A stretch of 64,000 nt of DNA from Bacteroidetes bacterium GWF2_33_38 (GCA_001769505.1 MEOF01000047.1:19479-83478); one strand, 5' to 3'; positions 1-10,756 are shown, counted from the first letter of the stretch. Made by a program: numbers and translations. Notes: generated by a model from the sequence alone, not told the origin.

Positions 1-177
1 AATATGCTAATGTGCTAATTATTGAATTTCATTTACCAATCCCCAATTACTGATTGCTTTTTACAAGGTATTTGCCGTTCCTGCGATGTTAATTTTTAAA
101 ACTTTTTGCTTTAAACAAATACATATTTTTCAATATTCATTTTTTATGTAACTTAGTCGCCTTTATTACAAAATAGT

Positions 178-759
178 ATGATTGAATATATAAAAGGCGA
201 AATACATGAAATTACACCCACAAATGTTGTTGTTGAGGCTTCAAACATTGGGTATTCGATTAATGTTTCACTTAACACTTTTTCGCTGATTAATGATAAA
301 AAAACCTGTAAACTTTATATTCACGAAGTAATTCGAGAAGATGCACATGTTCTTTTTGGCTTCGAAAATAAAAAAGAACGTGAAGTTTTTCGTTTATTGA
401 TTTCCGTTTCAGGCATTGGAGCAAATACTGCTCGTATGATTTTATCGTCGATGACGGCTTATGAAGTCGAAAAATCAATTTTGCAAAACGAAGTCGAAAC
501 CTTTAATAAAATTAAGGGAATTGGCATAAAGACAGCTCAACGTGTTATTGTAGATTTGAAAGATAAAGTTGGAAAATCCGATACAGATAATAATATTTTT
601 GCAACGCTAAACAATACAATTAAAGAAGAATCGTTATCTGCATTAGTTATGCTGGGGTTTAACAAAAAAGAATCAGAAAAACTAGTTGATAAAGTGCTAA
701 AAGAAAAATCCGATATGTCGGTTGAAGAACTGATTAAGGAAGTCCTTAAGCGGTTATAA
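178..759 (+). CDS. ruvA: Holliday junction branch migration protein RuvA
   Basis: RuvA binds four-way DNA junctions and loads the RuvB motor in recombinational repair. The 193-residue protein has the family's usual length and three-part layout: an N-terminal OB fold (about residues 1-63), two helix-hairpin-helix motifs (VSGIGANTARMIL near 77 and IKGIGIKTAQRV near 113), and a small C-terminal three-helix domain (about 150-193) that contacts RuvB. The ATG at 178 is the first in-frame start, and no Shine-Dalgarno sequence precedes it, as is common in Bacteroidota. sprA starts 13 bases after its stop, so the two are probably co-transcribed. The identification is firm. Confidence 0.96.
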   Translation: MIEYIKGEIHEITPTNVVVEASNIGYSINVSLNTFSLINDKKTCKLYIHEVIREDAHVLFGFENKKEREVFRLLISVSGIGANTARMILSSMTAYEVEKSILQNEVETFNKIKGIGIKTAQRVIVDLKDKVGKSDTDNNIFATLNNTIKEESLSALVMLGFNKKESEKLVDKVLKEKSDMSVEELIKEVLKRL

Positions 760-772
760 AAATTCATTACGA

Positions 773-3700
773 TTGAAGAATATTTTTAGAAACATATTTG
801 CTATAGTTTTAATAGCCTCACTCGGAGGTTTTGTTTGGAGTTCAAGTGCTTCGAAACATGGTTTTAATCTTATCGAAAAACCAATTGCACCACCCGATAC
901 TACAAAAACCGATTTACCATACGAATTCGACGATACCGACGGAAATCCTTACGAAAACAACTCTCAATCGAAGTTGTACATGGAAAATCCATCGAACATT
1001 AGTACTGATGTAGAATATAATCCAGAATCAAACGAATATGTTTTTACAAATAAAATAGGCGATTTCAACTATCGACAACCCCAAGCAATGTCTTTTGAAG
1101 AATATAAAGATTATGACTTTAATCGTTCAATTCAAAAATATTGGCAACAAAAAGCGAAAGGCGAAAGTTCGCAACAAAAAACATCTTTTATTCCTAAAAT
1201 AAATGTTCCAGGCGAAGTGTTGGGAAATATTTTTGGAAGCAACACCATTGATATTAAACCACAAGGTTCAGCCGAGCTTGAATTTGGAATTAAAATAAAC
1301 AACATCGACAACCCTAGAATAGCCGAAAAAGAACGTCGAACAACAACTTTTGATTTTCAAGAAAAAATACAAATGAATGTTACCGGTCAAATTGGTGATA
1401 AAATGAAATTAAGCACCAATTATAACACTGAAGCAACTTTTGATTTCGAAAACAAAATGAATCTTTCATACGATGGCAAGGAAGACGAAATAATTAAAAA
1501 AATAGAAGCTGGAGACGTTAATTTACCTCTCACAGGAACCTTAATCACAGGAAGTCAAAGTTTGTTTGGTATCAAAACCGAATTGCAATTTGGAAAAATG
1601 ACCGTTACCAGTGTTTTCTCTCAACAAAAAGGAAAAACACAAGTTATTGAGGTTGAAGGCGGAGCACAAACAAATTTTTTCGAAGTTGAGGTCGATGATT
1701 ATGAAGCCAATAAACACTTCTTTTTGTCGCATTATTTTTACGAACACTATGAAGAAGCTTTGGCTAATTTACCCGTAGTGGTTTCTGGAATTAATATCAC
1801 AAAAATCGAAGTTTGGGTTACAAATAAATCACAGAAATACGATCAAGCAAGAAACATTGTCGCCTTTATGGACTTGGCCGAAAAATCAGATAATATTTAT
1901 GCCAACACCATTTTTTCACAAACATCATCAGGGGAATATCCAAGCAACAATTTGAACGACCTGTATAATAAAATGACAACTGATTATATCGCAATCCGGA
2001 ATATATATGATGTAACTTCTACGCTTCAACCTGTTGGACTTAATGTCGGACGAGATTTTGAGAAAATCGAAAATGCGAGAATGTTAGAATCATCGGAGTA
2101 TAAATTAAATGCTGCTTTAGGATATATCTCATTGAACTCAGCACTTAATGCCGACGAAGTTCTAGCTGTAGCTTATGAATATACAATTGGAGGTCAATCT
2201 TTTAAAGTTGGTGAATTTTCAAACAGCGGAATTGTTGCTCCCGAAGCCTTAATCTTAAAATTAATTAGAGGAACTTCGTTAAAACCAAGTTATCCCAATT
2301 GGCGTTTGATGATGAAAAATATTTATGCAATTGGTGCATATCAAGTCGAACAAGAAGGATTTGAGTTAAATGTAATGTATCAAAACGACAAGACAGGAAA
2401 AGCGATTAATTATATTCCAGAAGGAAGCATAAATGGGAAAGTTTTATTAAGGGTGTTAAATTTAGATAGATTAAACCAGCAAAATGACCCACAACCCGAC
2501 GGATTGTTTGACTTTGTTGATGGATTTACGGTTAATACATCAAATGGGCGAATCATATTTCCAGTTATTGAACCTTTTGGCGAATATTTGAGAAATCAAA
2601 TTGGAGACGATGGCATTGCCGACAAATATGTATTTGAAGAATTATACGACTCAACACAAAGCAGAGCAAGGCAAATAGCCGAAAAAAACAAATTTTTCCT
2701 TACCGGAAAATATTCCTCATCAGCGAGTTCTGAAATCTCGTTAAACGCACTTAATGTTCCGCAAGGTTCTGTAGTCGTTACGGCGGGAGGTCGTCCACTT
2801 ACCGAAAATCAAGATTACACGGTCGATTACACCCTCGGAAGAGTAAAAATAACAAACAAAGGACTTTTAGAATCGGGAACTCCTATAAAAATTTCGCTAG
2901 AAAGCAATTCGCTTTTTGCTATGCAGAGTAAAACTCTTGTAGGCTCGCACTTTGCATATAAAGTTTCAAACGATTTCAGTATTGGCGGAACCGTTTTAAA
3001 TTTAACCGAACGACCAATGACTCAAAAAGTAAGCATTGGCGACGAGCCTATTTCAAATACCATTTGGGGGCTTGATGGAACTTATCGAACCGAAGTTCCG
3101 ATTCTGACCAAGTTGGTTGATATGATTCCATTTATCGATACCAAAGAAACCTCGACCATTACAGCAACCGGCGAATTTGCCCATTTAATTCCAGGACATT
3201 CCAGTGCCGTTGAAAAAGCAGGAATATCATACATTGATGATTTTGAAGGAACAAAAACAACCATTGACATTAAATCGTATTCAGGCTGGATAATGGCGAG
3301 TACTCCTCAACATCAATCCGATTTATTTCCTGAAGGTTCGCTGATTAACTCATTAGAATACGGCTTTAACAGAGCTAAATTTGCTTGGTATTCGATCGAC
3401 CCTTTGTTTTTAAGAAACAACTCTGCAACTCCAGCACATATAAAATCGAATCCCGATTTACAATCGAACCACTTTGTTCGAGAAGTGTATGAAAAAGAAA
3501 TTGCACCGAATAAAGACCCCGAAAATAATATCCCACAAAACATAGCTGTACTAAACTTAGCATATTATCCCGAAGAAAAAGGTCCATACAATTACGACAT
3601 TTTACCAAACGATTATTCAGAAGGAATCGACGAAAATGGAAAACTCCGTCAACCAAAAACTCGCTGGGGAGGAATCATGAGAAGTTTGGAAACCAATGAT

Positions 3701-6700
3701 TTTGAAGAAGCAAATATTGAGTACATCGAATTTTGGATGATGGATCCATTTGTTTACGATACCCTGCATTCTGGCGGAGAATTTTACATAAATCTTGGAA
3801 ACGTTTCGGAAGATGTGTTGAAAGATTCGCGAAAATTTTTCGAAAATGGACTTCCTACTCCCACAACCGACAATCCTATTGATACCACAAATTGGGGACG
3901 AGTTCCGATTGTGCAATCAATTGTAAATGCTTTCGACGCTGAAGAAAATTCACGAATATACCAAGACGTAGGTTTCGACGGATTAAGAGACGAGGATGAG
4001 ACCGTATTTTTTGGTCAAAACGGAACATTCCCTTATTTAGACTCAATCGCTTCGGTTTTTGGAATAGGTTCATTGGCATTTCAAAAAGCAGCAGAAGACC
4101 CATCATCAGATAATTTTCACTATTTCAAAGGTTCTGATTATGATCAACAGGAACTTGGAATTATTGAGCGTTACAAAAAATATAATTTACCCGAAGGAAA
4201 CTCGCCAACCGCTAGTCAGACAACTGAAGATTATCAAACAACTGGAACAATTACCCCCGATGCCGAAGATATTAATCGAGACAATACTTTGAGTGAGGCC
4301 GAAAGTTACTTTCAATATAGGCTTTACCTACATCCTGATTATATGGAAGTTGGACAGAATTTTATTACCGATAAATTAGATTACACTGTTACATTTGAAA
4401 ATAATACGCAAGGAACTGTTTCTTGGTACCAATTTAAAGTTCCTATTACTGAATACGAAAAAGTGGTTGGAGACATCTCCGATTTCAAGTCGATTCGTTT
4501 TGTTCGTATGTTTATGCGAAATTTCGAAGATTCAATCATTGTTCGTTTAGCAAAACTAAACCTTGTTCGTGGCGATTGGAGAAAATATACCGAATCGTTT
4601 AACGAAGGAGCATCAGGTCTTTCAATTCCAGAAATAACCGAAGCGGCTTTCGATATTTCATCAGTTAATATTGAAGAAAACGGAAAAAAAATACCAGTTA
4701 ACTATGTATTACCTCCAGGTATCACAAGAGTTATTGACCCAACCAATCCGCAACTTCGCGAATTAAATGAGCAGGCAATTGTATTAAAAGTATGCAACTT
4801 AGGCGATGGAAATGCAAAGGCAGCTTACAAAAACGTTGTTCTTGATGTAAGACAATATAAACGATTGCAAATGTTTATTCATGCCGAAGCTGTCGAAAAC
4901 GAAGTGCTAAACGATAATGATTTGTGTGCATTTATTCGAATCGGGTCTGATTATCAAGATAATTTTTACGAATATGAAGTTCCTTTGAGGGTTACCGCTC
5001 CCGGAAGTTATTATAATGGAGAAGATGACAGTCCAGATAGATACAAAGTATGGCCTCAAGAAAACATGATGGATTTTGAATTCGAATTATTTCAAAATTT
5101 AAAACTTGCTCGAAACGAAGCCATGCGTGCCGAAGGCTCAACGGTATCGTACAATACTTTATATACTGATTACGATGGAAACAACAAGATAAGCATATCG
5201 GGAAATCCAAATTTAAGTAATATACGCACCGTTTTAATCGGGATTAGAAACCGAAGTAAATTGAACAATAATTTGCCTGCTGACGACGGACTCGAAAAAT
5301 GTGCCGAAATTTGGATGAACGAACTTCGATTAACCGAATTCGACGAACGAGGCGGCTGGGCGGCAAATGCTCGTGTAACCACAAAACTTGCCGACTTTGC
5401 AACCGTTACACTATCTGGAAGTACGATGAAACCCGGATTTGGAAGTATTGAGAAAAAAGTTAGCGAAAGAAACAAAGAAGAAATCAATCAATTAGATGTT
5501 TCTTCAAATGTTGAATTAGGAAAATTCTTTCCCGAAAAAGCTGCTGTGAGCATTCCTATGTACGTAGGTTATTCGCATGGTGTAAAAAATCCGCAATACG
5601 ACCCGCTCGACCCCGATATTCCATTCGAAGAAACCTTAAATGCAGCTGCAACCGACGACGAGAGAGAAGAAATAAAAGCACGAGCACGAGATTTAACCCT
5701 GCGTAAAAGTTTAAACTTTACGAATGTAAAAGTTGGAAAAGTTGGCACAAAACCACATTTATGGGATGTGTCAAATTTTGCCCTAAACTATTCGTACAGC
5801 GAAATATTTTTACAAAACATAAGTACCGAAAGAAATATAACAAAAAATTTCAGAGGTGGGCTTGTTTATAATTTTTCGACAACGCCAAAAGAGGTTAAGC
5901 CTTTCGAAAAATCGAAATTATTTAAATCGAACGCCTTTCGTCTTATCAAAGATTTTAACTTCTATTATTCGCCTCTGCAGTTATCGGTGCGTACTGATTT
6001 AAATCGATTTTACAACGAAACACAATTACGTCAACTAGGAACCGACGTAGCTATTGACCCATACTTTAATCAAAACTTTCTGTTTAATCGTTATTACGAT
6101 TTAAAATACAACATTACCAAATCGCTACAATTCGATTTTTCGGCAACAAATCAAGCACGAATCGACGAACCATATGGAATCGTAAACAAAGACAGTATGG
6201 ATTTTTATAAAAATTGGAAAGATACTGTTCTTATGAACTTAGGAAATATGGGGAGAAATACGCAATATCACCATACTTTTAATGTTTCATATACCATTCC
6301 TATTAACAAAATTCCTATTCTAAATTGGGTTTCGGCATCGCTTCGATATGGAGGAAATTACGATTGGATAGCAAGTCCTATTACAGCAGATACTACTATA
6401 AAATTAGGAAATACCATCAAAAACTCGAATACGACTCAGATAAGTGGAACCTTAAACATGAAAAATCTTTACAATAAAGTAAAGTATTTGAAAACACTTG
6501 AACAAGAAAATCAAAAAGGGAAGTCGTCGAAAAAAGAAAAGAAAACAAAGAAAGTTACTTACGAAGAAAAGGGTTTAAGGCTTAAACCAGAGATTGCAAA
6601 AACCATAAACCACAATCTTAAAACCGAAGATGTAGAGGTTAAAGCATATAGCAACAAAGGCTCGCCAATCGAAGGAACAACCGAAATTGTGAACGATAAA

Positions 6701-8233
6701 AAGATTCGATTTACATCGAAACTTGAATTTGAAGATGTAAGGATAGTGATTACTGGAACCAAAGACGATGCCGAAAGTATATTCAAAATTATAGCCGACA
6801 ATGTGTTGACTATAGCGACAGGAATCAAGAATGTAAACGTAACATATTCCGGCAACAAAGGCTCCTATTTGCCTGGATTTATGCCACAAGCACGCATTAT
6901 GGGAGGAGAAAATTTTACTCCCGATTACGATATGTATGGAAATATGTTCTCGAATAGCTGGGCTCCTGGATTTAAATTCATTTCAGGATTTCAAGACGAA
7001 GATTTTGCTCGATATGCTGTCCGTAACGGCTGGCTAACCAACGATTCGGCTCTTAATGCCGCATTTGCTATGACCAATGCCACCAATATTAGAGGAAAAG
7101 TTACGTTTGAACCATTCAAAAGTTTTCGACTTGATATTACAACCGACCATAGCACTTCGATAAACAAAAGTGAATATTATTATGCCGATGCAAACAACGT
7201 ATTTGCACCTTACAGCACTATGCAAAAAGGAACTTTCAGCATGTCGGTAATTTCGTGGAACACCGCTTTCGACAAAATTGGCAAAGATGGTAGTTATACA
7301 ACCGAAGCATTTGAAAAATTCATGGATAATCGAATTATTATTGCACAGCGATTAGCCCAACAACGAGCCGATGTTGAAAATTCGACTTATAACCCCGACG
7401 TTGTCGACGAAGATGGTTTTCCTGATGGATACAGCAGCAGTTCGCAAGAAGTAATGAGCATTGCCTTTTTGGCTGCATACACGAATTTTAATGTTGAAAC
7501 AATGCCATTAACAATTTTTCCCGAATTTACGCAGATGCGACCTAATTGGAACTTTACATATAATGGTTTAAACAACATTTCGTTCGTTAAAAAATATATT
7601 AAATCGGCAAATATTCGCCACTCGTATCGATCGTCGTACAACGTTGGTTCTTTTACCAGCAATCTCGATTACAACGAAGAGTCTGACGACGGATTGAGCT
7701 ACGTTCGCGATTTGGAAGATAATTTCATTTCGTATCGTGATGTGAGTTCGGTTTCAATTAACGAACAGTTTAGCCCACTTGTAAGTTTAGATTTAACTTG
7801 GACAAACAGTTTAATGTCGAAAGTTGAACTTAAAAAATCGAGAAATATTACCATGAGTTTGTCAAACAGCCAAATTTCGGAAATGAAATCCACCGAATTT
7901 GTTGTCGGTTTAGGTTATAGAATTAAAGATGTAGAAATATACATTTCTTCGGGAGGAAACAAAAAACAATATAAAAGCGACTTAAATGTTCGTTGCGACT
8001 TGTCGTTTAAAGATAATGTAATGGTTACCCATAAAATTGAAGAGACCATTCACCAGCCAACTTCAGGACAGTTACAGGTTTCGTTGAAAAATTCGGCAGA
8101 TTATGTTTTAAGCGAGCGATTTAATTTACGAGTGTTTTTCGATTATGTACTTTCCGACCCTATCATTCAAACTTCGTATAAAACATCAACAACCAACTTT
8201 GGAGTTAGCGTGAAATTTACCTTAGCTCAGTAA
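773..8233 (+). CDS. sprA: SprA, giant translocon of the type IX secretion system / gliding motility
   Basis: This is a 2486-residue outer-membrane protein, the size expected for SprA (Sov in Porphyromonas), which forms the very large beta-barrel through which type IX secretion cargo leaves the cell. A signal peptide opens the protein (hydrophobic stretch about residues 8-24, ending near SSSAS). The rest is rich in alternating beta-strand sequence with many aromatic residues and ends on a barrel-like strand (GVSVKFTLAQ). A Lys/Glu-rich insert lies around residues 1915-1935. The placement directly after ruvA is, to my knowledge, common in Bacteroidota. No other T9SS gene and no obvious T9SS C-terminal sorting domain was seen in the window. 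Confidence 0.95.
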   Translation: MKNIFRNIFAIVLIASLGGFVWSSSASKHGFNLIEKPIAPPDTTKTDLPYEFDDTDGNPYENNSQSKLYMENPSNISTDVEYNPESNEYVFTNKIGDFNYRQPQAMSFEEYKDYDFNRSIQKYWQQKAKGESSQQKTSFIPKINVPGEVLGNIFGSNTIDIKPQGSAELEFGIKINNIDNPRIAEKERRTTTFDFQEKIQMNVTGQIGDKMKLSTNYNTEATFDFENKMNLSYDGKEDEIIKKIEAGDVNLPLTGTLITGSQSLFGIKTELQFGKMTVTSVFSQQKGKTQVIEVEGGAQTNFFEVEVDDYEANKHFFLSHYFYEHYEEALANLPVVVSGINITKIEVWVTNKSQKYDQARNIVAFMDLAEKSDNIYANTIFSQTSSGEYPSNNLNDLYNKMTTDYIAIRNIYDVTSTLQPVGLNVGRDFEKIENARMLESSEYKLNAALGYISLNSALNADEVLAVAYEYTIGGQSFKVGEFSNSGIVAPEALILKLIRGTSLKPSYPNWRLMMKNIYAIGAYQVEQEGFELNVMYQNDKTGKAINYIPEGSINGKVLLRVLNLDRLNQQNDPQPDGLFDFVDGFTVNTSNGRIIFPVIEPFGEYLRNQIGDDGIADKYVFEELYDSTQSRARQIAEKNKFFLTGKYSSSASSEISLNALNVPQGSVVVTAGGRPLTENQDYTVDYTLGRVKITNKGLLESGTPIKISLESNSLFAMQSKTLVGSHFAYKVSNDFSIGGTVLNLTERPMTQKVSIGDEPISNTIWGLDGTYRTEVPILTKLVDMIPFIDTKETSTITATGEFAHLIPGHSSAVEKAGISYIDDFEGTKTTIDIKSYSGWIMASTPQHQSDLFPEGSLINSLEYGFNRAKFAWYSIDPLFLRNNSATPAHIKSNPDLQSNHFVREVYEKEIAPNKDPENNIPQNIAVLNLAYYPEEKGPYNYDILPNDYSEGIDENGKLRQPKTRWGGIMRSLETNDFEEANIEYIEFWMMDPFVYDTLHSGGEFYINLGNVSEDVLKDSRKFFENGLPTPTTDNPIDTTNWGRVPIVQSIVNAFDAEENSRIYQDVGFDGLRDEDETVFFGQNGTFPYLDSIASVFGIGSLAFQKAAEDPSSDNFHYFKGSDYDQQELGIIERYKKYNLPEGNSPTASQTTEDYQTTGTITPDAEDINRDNTLSEAESYFQYRLYLHPDYMEVGQNFITDKLDYTVTFENNTQGTVSWYQFKVPITEYEKVVGDISDFKSIRFVRMFMRNFEDSIIVRLAKLNLVRGDWRKYTESFNEGASGLSIPEITEAAFDISSVNIEENGKKIPVNYVLPPGITRVIDPTNPQLRELNEQAIVLKVCNLGDGNAKAAYKNVVLDVRQYKRLQMFIHAEAVENEVLNDNDLCAFIRIGSDYQDNFYEYEVPLRVTAPGSYYNGEDDSPDRYKVWPQENMMDFEFELFQNLKLARNEAMRAEGSTVSYNTLYTDYDGNNKISISGNPNLSNIRTVLIGIRNRSKLNNNLPADDGLEKCAEIWMNELRLTEFDERGGWAANARVTTKLADFATVTLSGSTMKPGFGSIEKKVSERNKEEINQLDVSSNVELGKFFPEKAAVSIPMYVGYSHGVKNPQYDPLDPDIPFEETLNAAATDDEREEIKARARDLTLRKSLNFTNVKVGKVGTKPHLWDVSNFALNYSYSEIFLQNISTERNITKNFRGGLVYNFSTTPKEVKPFEKSKLFKSNAFRLIKDFNFYYSPLQLSVRTDLNRFYNETQLRQLGTDVAIDPYFNQNFLFNRYYDLKYNITKSLQFDFSATNQARIDEPYGIVNKDSMDFYKNWKDTVLMNLGNMGRNTQYHHTFNVSYTIPINKIPILNWVSASLRYGGNYDWIASPITADTTIKLGNTIKNSNTTQISGTLNMKNLYNKVKYLKTLEQENQKGKSSKKEKKTKKVTYEEKGLRLKPEIAKTINHNLKTEDVEVKAYSNKGSPIEGTTEIVNDKKIRFTSKLEFEDVRIVITGTKDDAESIFKIIADNVLTIATGIKNVNVTYSGNKGSYLPGFMPQARIMGGENFTPDYDMYGNMFSNSWAPGFKFISGFQDEDFARYAVRNGWLTNDSALNAAFAMTNATNIRGKVTFEPFKSFRLDITTDHSTSINKSEYYYADANNVFAPYSTMQKGTFSMSVISWNTAFDKIGKDGSYTTEAFEKFMDNRIIIAQRLAQQRADVENSTYNPDVVDEDGFPDGYSSSSQEVMSIAFLAAYTNFNVETMPLTIFPEFTQMRPNWNFTYNGLNNISFVKKYIKSANIRHSYRSSYNVGSFTSNLDYNEESDDGLSYVRDLEDNFISYRDVSSVSINEQFSPLVSLDLTWTNSLMSKVELKKSRNITMSLSNSQISEMKSTEFVVGLGYRIKDVEIYISSGGNKKQYKSDLNVRCDLSFKDNVMVTHKIEETIHQPTSGQLQVSLKNSADYVLSERFNLRVFFDYVLSDPIIQTSYKTSTTNFGVSVKFTLAQ

Positions 8234-8435
8234 TCGGCAAAGAAAACTTTGAAATCTTTCGTTTATAAGATAAATGAAAATGGCAAAAGAAAAAGCTAAT
8301 ATTAAGACTTAGACTCTAATCAAAGAAGAGTAACTTAGTAAAAATAAACCCTTAACTACGACTTGTTTTAGTACAGTTGATTGTTTATGTTATACCTATT
8401 ACGATTCAATGTGACCGACACAATTTAAAAATAAG

Positions 8436-8468
8436 ATACCCGCTTTTGCGGGTATGTGGTAATTTTTT
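8436..8468 (+). terminator. Probable intrinsic terminator after sprA
   Basis: ATACCCGC and GCGGGTAT (8436-8443 and 8448-8455) form a perfect 8-bp stem with a TTTT loop. A T-run follows at 8463-8468. The seven-base gap before the T-run makes it less than ideal. It lies 200 bases downstream of the sprA stop. Confidence 0.6.
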
Positions 8469-8475
8469 GAGGTGC

Positions 8476-8554
8476 ATTCCCTTATAAAAGGGAATCTGAA
8501 AAATCACATATGTGTCATATGGAAATAGAATTGGTATTATTTCAGAATACCAAT
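8476..8554 (+). other. Two further hairpins in the sprA-rnhB gap
   Basis: In the 360-base sprA-rnhB gap, after the terminator-like stem, ATTCCC/GGGAAT pairs across 8476-8495 and ATTGGTATT/AATACCAAT pairs across 8530-8554. A palindrome CACATATGTG lies at 8505-8514. The last stem ends 39 bases before the rnhB start, so it would sit in the rnhB leader if the promoter is upstream. The rest of the gap, 8234-8435, shows nothing I recognise. Confidence 0.4.
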
Positions 8555-8593
8555 AAAAAAATTCTGTGAAATGAAATACAAATTGGGATAATA

Positions 8594-9193
8594 ATGCTTA
8601 AATCATATTACGAAAACGGTAAAATCGAAGCTGGTTGCGATGAGGCTGGGAGAGGTTGCTTAGCGGGTCCAGTATTCGCAGCAGCAGTTATTCTTCCTGC
8701 CAATTTCAAAAACGAAATGCTTAACGATTCAAAAAAATTAAGCGAAAAAAAAAGATATTTACTTCGAGATATAATTATTAAAGATGCTTTAGCTTGGTCG
8801 GTTCAGCAAATTGACAACCATAAAATAGACGAAATAAATATTCTAAATGCTTCTATTTTAGCCATGCACAAAGCCGTTGACTTGTTGAAAATCGAACCCA
8901 ATTTATTGCTTATCGACGGAAATAGATTTAAACCCTACAAAAATATTGAACATGTTTGCATTATTAAAGGAGATGGAAAATACTCAGCAATTGCTGCGGC
9001 TTCGATATTGGCAAAAACTTTTCGCGACGATTATATGGTAAATCTCAGCTGCGAATTTCCGATTTACGAGTGGCAACAAAACAAAGGCTATCCAACTGAC
9101 ACACACATTAAAAAAATAATGGCTCACGGACTTTCAATTTACCACCGAAGAAGCTTTCAGCCAAAAGCTCTTCAATTATCATTAAATTTTTAA
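8594..9193 (+). CDS. rnhB: Ribonuclease HII
   Basis: RNase HII cleaves the RNA strand of RNA-DNA hybrids and starts removal of single ribonucleotides misincorporated in DNA. The 199-residue protein has the diagnostic N-terminal GCDEAGRG motif (catalytic Asp16 and Glu17), a third acidic residue in LLIDGNRF near residue 108, and the motif KGDGKYSAIAAASILAK near 125, followed by KGYPTDTH. The length fits the family. The start at 8594 puts the CDEAGRG motif at the usual distance from the N-terminus. It ends one base before the convergent gene at 9195. Confidence 0.96.
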   Translation: MLKSYYENGKIEAGCDEAGRGCLAGPVFAAAVILPANFKNEMLNDSKKLSEKKRYLLRDIIIKDALAWSVQQIDNHKIDEINILNASILAMHKAVDLLKIEPNLLLIDGNRFKPYKNIEHVCIIKGDGKYSAIAAASILAKTFRDDYMVNLSCEFPIYEWQQNKGYPTDTHIKKIMAHGLSIYHRRSFQPKALQLSLNF

Positions 9194-9194
9194 T

Positions 9195-10637
9195 TTAAAT
9201 CAAATTATCAAACTCTCTTTCAGTGTGTACAATAGCCACTTGAATATTGTATGTGCTTTTTAATTTTGCAAAAAGTTTTTCGGCACAATAAACCGAGCGA
9301 TGTTGACCACCAGTGCAGCCAAAATTTATCATCAAATGTGTAAAACCGCGCTCCATATATTTTTCAACTGAAGTCTTTACCATTTCAAAAACATTGTTGT
9401 TAAATGTTTCCATCATCGAGTCGTCTTTGAAAAAATCAATCACTTTTTGGTCTTTTCCTGTCAAATTTTTGTATTTATCTAAACGACCCGGGTTGTTAAG
9501 CGAACGACAATCGAAAACAAAACCACCTCCATTTCCAGTTTCATCGGCAGGAATTCCACGTCGATACGAAAAACTGTTGATGCTTACCAATAAATTATTT
9601 TTAATGTTTTTGTTTAAGGAATATTTTTTTAATTCCTCCGATTCTGTTAGCCCTTTTAAAACTTGCCACAAATGAGGAATATCAATTCCAAGTTGGATAT
9701 TCTCAATTATCCACGATAAATTTTCTAATGCGTAAGGAATACTTTGTAAGAAATGTTCGCGTTTTTCGTAAAATCCCCTAAAACCGTAGGCTCCCATGGC
9801 TTGAAGAATTCGAATAATTACATATCCGTAATAAAAACTTTTAAATTCGTCTTTTTTAACCTCGGTAAGTTTCGATAAAGAATTAATGTAATACTCCAAT
9901 AATTCATTCCTAATTTCCTGAGGGATAACCGCTTTTGCATCATAAAGCAAGGAGGCTACATCGTATTGTAAAGCACCTTTTCTTCCACCTTGGTAGTCGA
10001 TAAAGTAAACCTTATCGTCTTTCAGCATGATGTTTCTAGACTGAAAATCGCGATACAAGAAATAATCACAATTTGTTTTTAATAAATATTCAGAAAATGC
10101 TTGAAAATCTTCTTCTAACAACTGTTCATCGAAAGGAACTTTAGCTAATTTCAAAAAATAATATTTGAAATAGTTTAAATCCCACATCATCGACTGTTTG
10201 TCGAACTTATCGCGAGGATAACATTTTCCATAATTAATTTTATTGGCTGCTAAAACTTGAAATTTGGGCAGTTCTCGCAAAACTTTTTGGTAAACTGCAA
10301 CAATCTCATCGGAAAAACCATTCTTTTTTCGCTCTTCGGTAATGTATTGGAACAAGGTAACATCTCCCAAATCTTCCAAAATGTAAAATTCTTTGCTTTC
10401 ATTTACAATATAGACTTGAGGGACTTTTAAACCCAAAAAGAAGAACTTATCGGAGAAATCTAAAAAAGCATCATTCTCTTTAATGTCGGCATTATATACA
10501 CCAATAACATTTTTTGTTTTACTGTGTAATCTGAAATATTGACGATACGAACCGTGTTGAGGAAGCTCGCTGACATGAATTATTTTCTCGTCTGACCATT
10601 CTTCGAAAAGCTTAATTAAATTCTCTTTTATTACCAT
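9195..10637 (-). CDS. Aminoglycoside-phosphotransferase-like kinase fused to a RapZ C-terminal domain
   Basis: The 480-residue protein has two parts. Residues 1 to about 330 look like an APH/choline-kinase fold sugar kinase: a nucleotide-pocket lid (YILEDLGDVTL near 68), a catalytic loop YRDFQSRNIML near 196 (the Brenner motif with Asp and Asn), and YFIDYQGG near 211 with the metal-binding Asp. Residues 350-480 resemble the C-terminal domain of RapZ (YRRGIPADETGNGGGFVFDCR and NFGCTGGQHRSVY), which in enterobacteria senses glucosamine-6-phosphate. The N-terminal half recalls AmgK-type N-acetylmuramate kinases of cell-wall recycling, but the substrate is not shown here. No RapZ P-loop domain is present. 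The architecture call is strong; the function is inferred. Confidence 0.85.
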   Translation of the reverse strand: MVIKENLIKLFEEWSDEKIIHVSELPQHGSYRQYFRLHSKTKNVIGVYNADIKENDAFLDFSDKFFFLGLKVPQVYIVNESKEFYILEDLGDVTLFQYITEERKKNGFSDEIVAVYQKVLRELPKFQVLAANKINYGKCYPRDKFDKQSMMWDLNYFKYYFLKLAKVPFDEQLLEEDFQAFSEYLLKTNCDYFLYRDFQSRNIMLKDDKVYFIDYQGGRKGALQYDVASLLYDAKAVIPQEIRNELLEYYINSLSKLTEVKKDEFKSFYYGYVIIRILQAMGAYGFRGFYEKREHFLQSIPYALENLSWIIENIQLGIDIPHLWQVLKGLTESEELKKYSLNKNIKNNLLVSINSFSYRRGIPADETGNGGGFVFDCRSLNNPGRLDKYKNLTGKDQKVIDFFKDDSMMETFNNNVFEMVKTSVEKYMERGFTHLMINFGCTGGQHRSVYCAEKLFAKLKSTYNIQVAIVHTEREFDNLI

Positions 10638-10756
10638 TTTTGATTGAATTACTAAAATAAGGTGCTAAGGAATAACCCTTTGCGAATTGCTGACAAAATT
10701 AATTTAATTTTATATAATTGCTTTGTTTAAGCCACTTTTTATTTAACATTTGTGTT

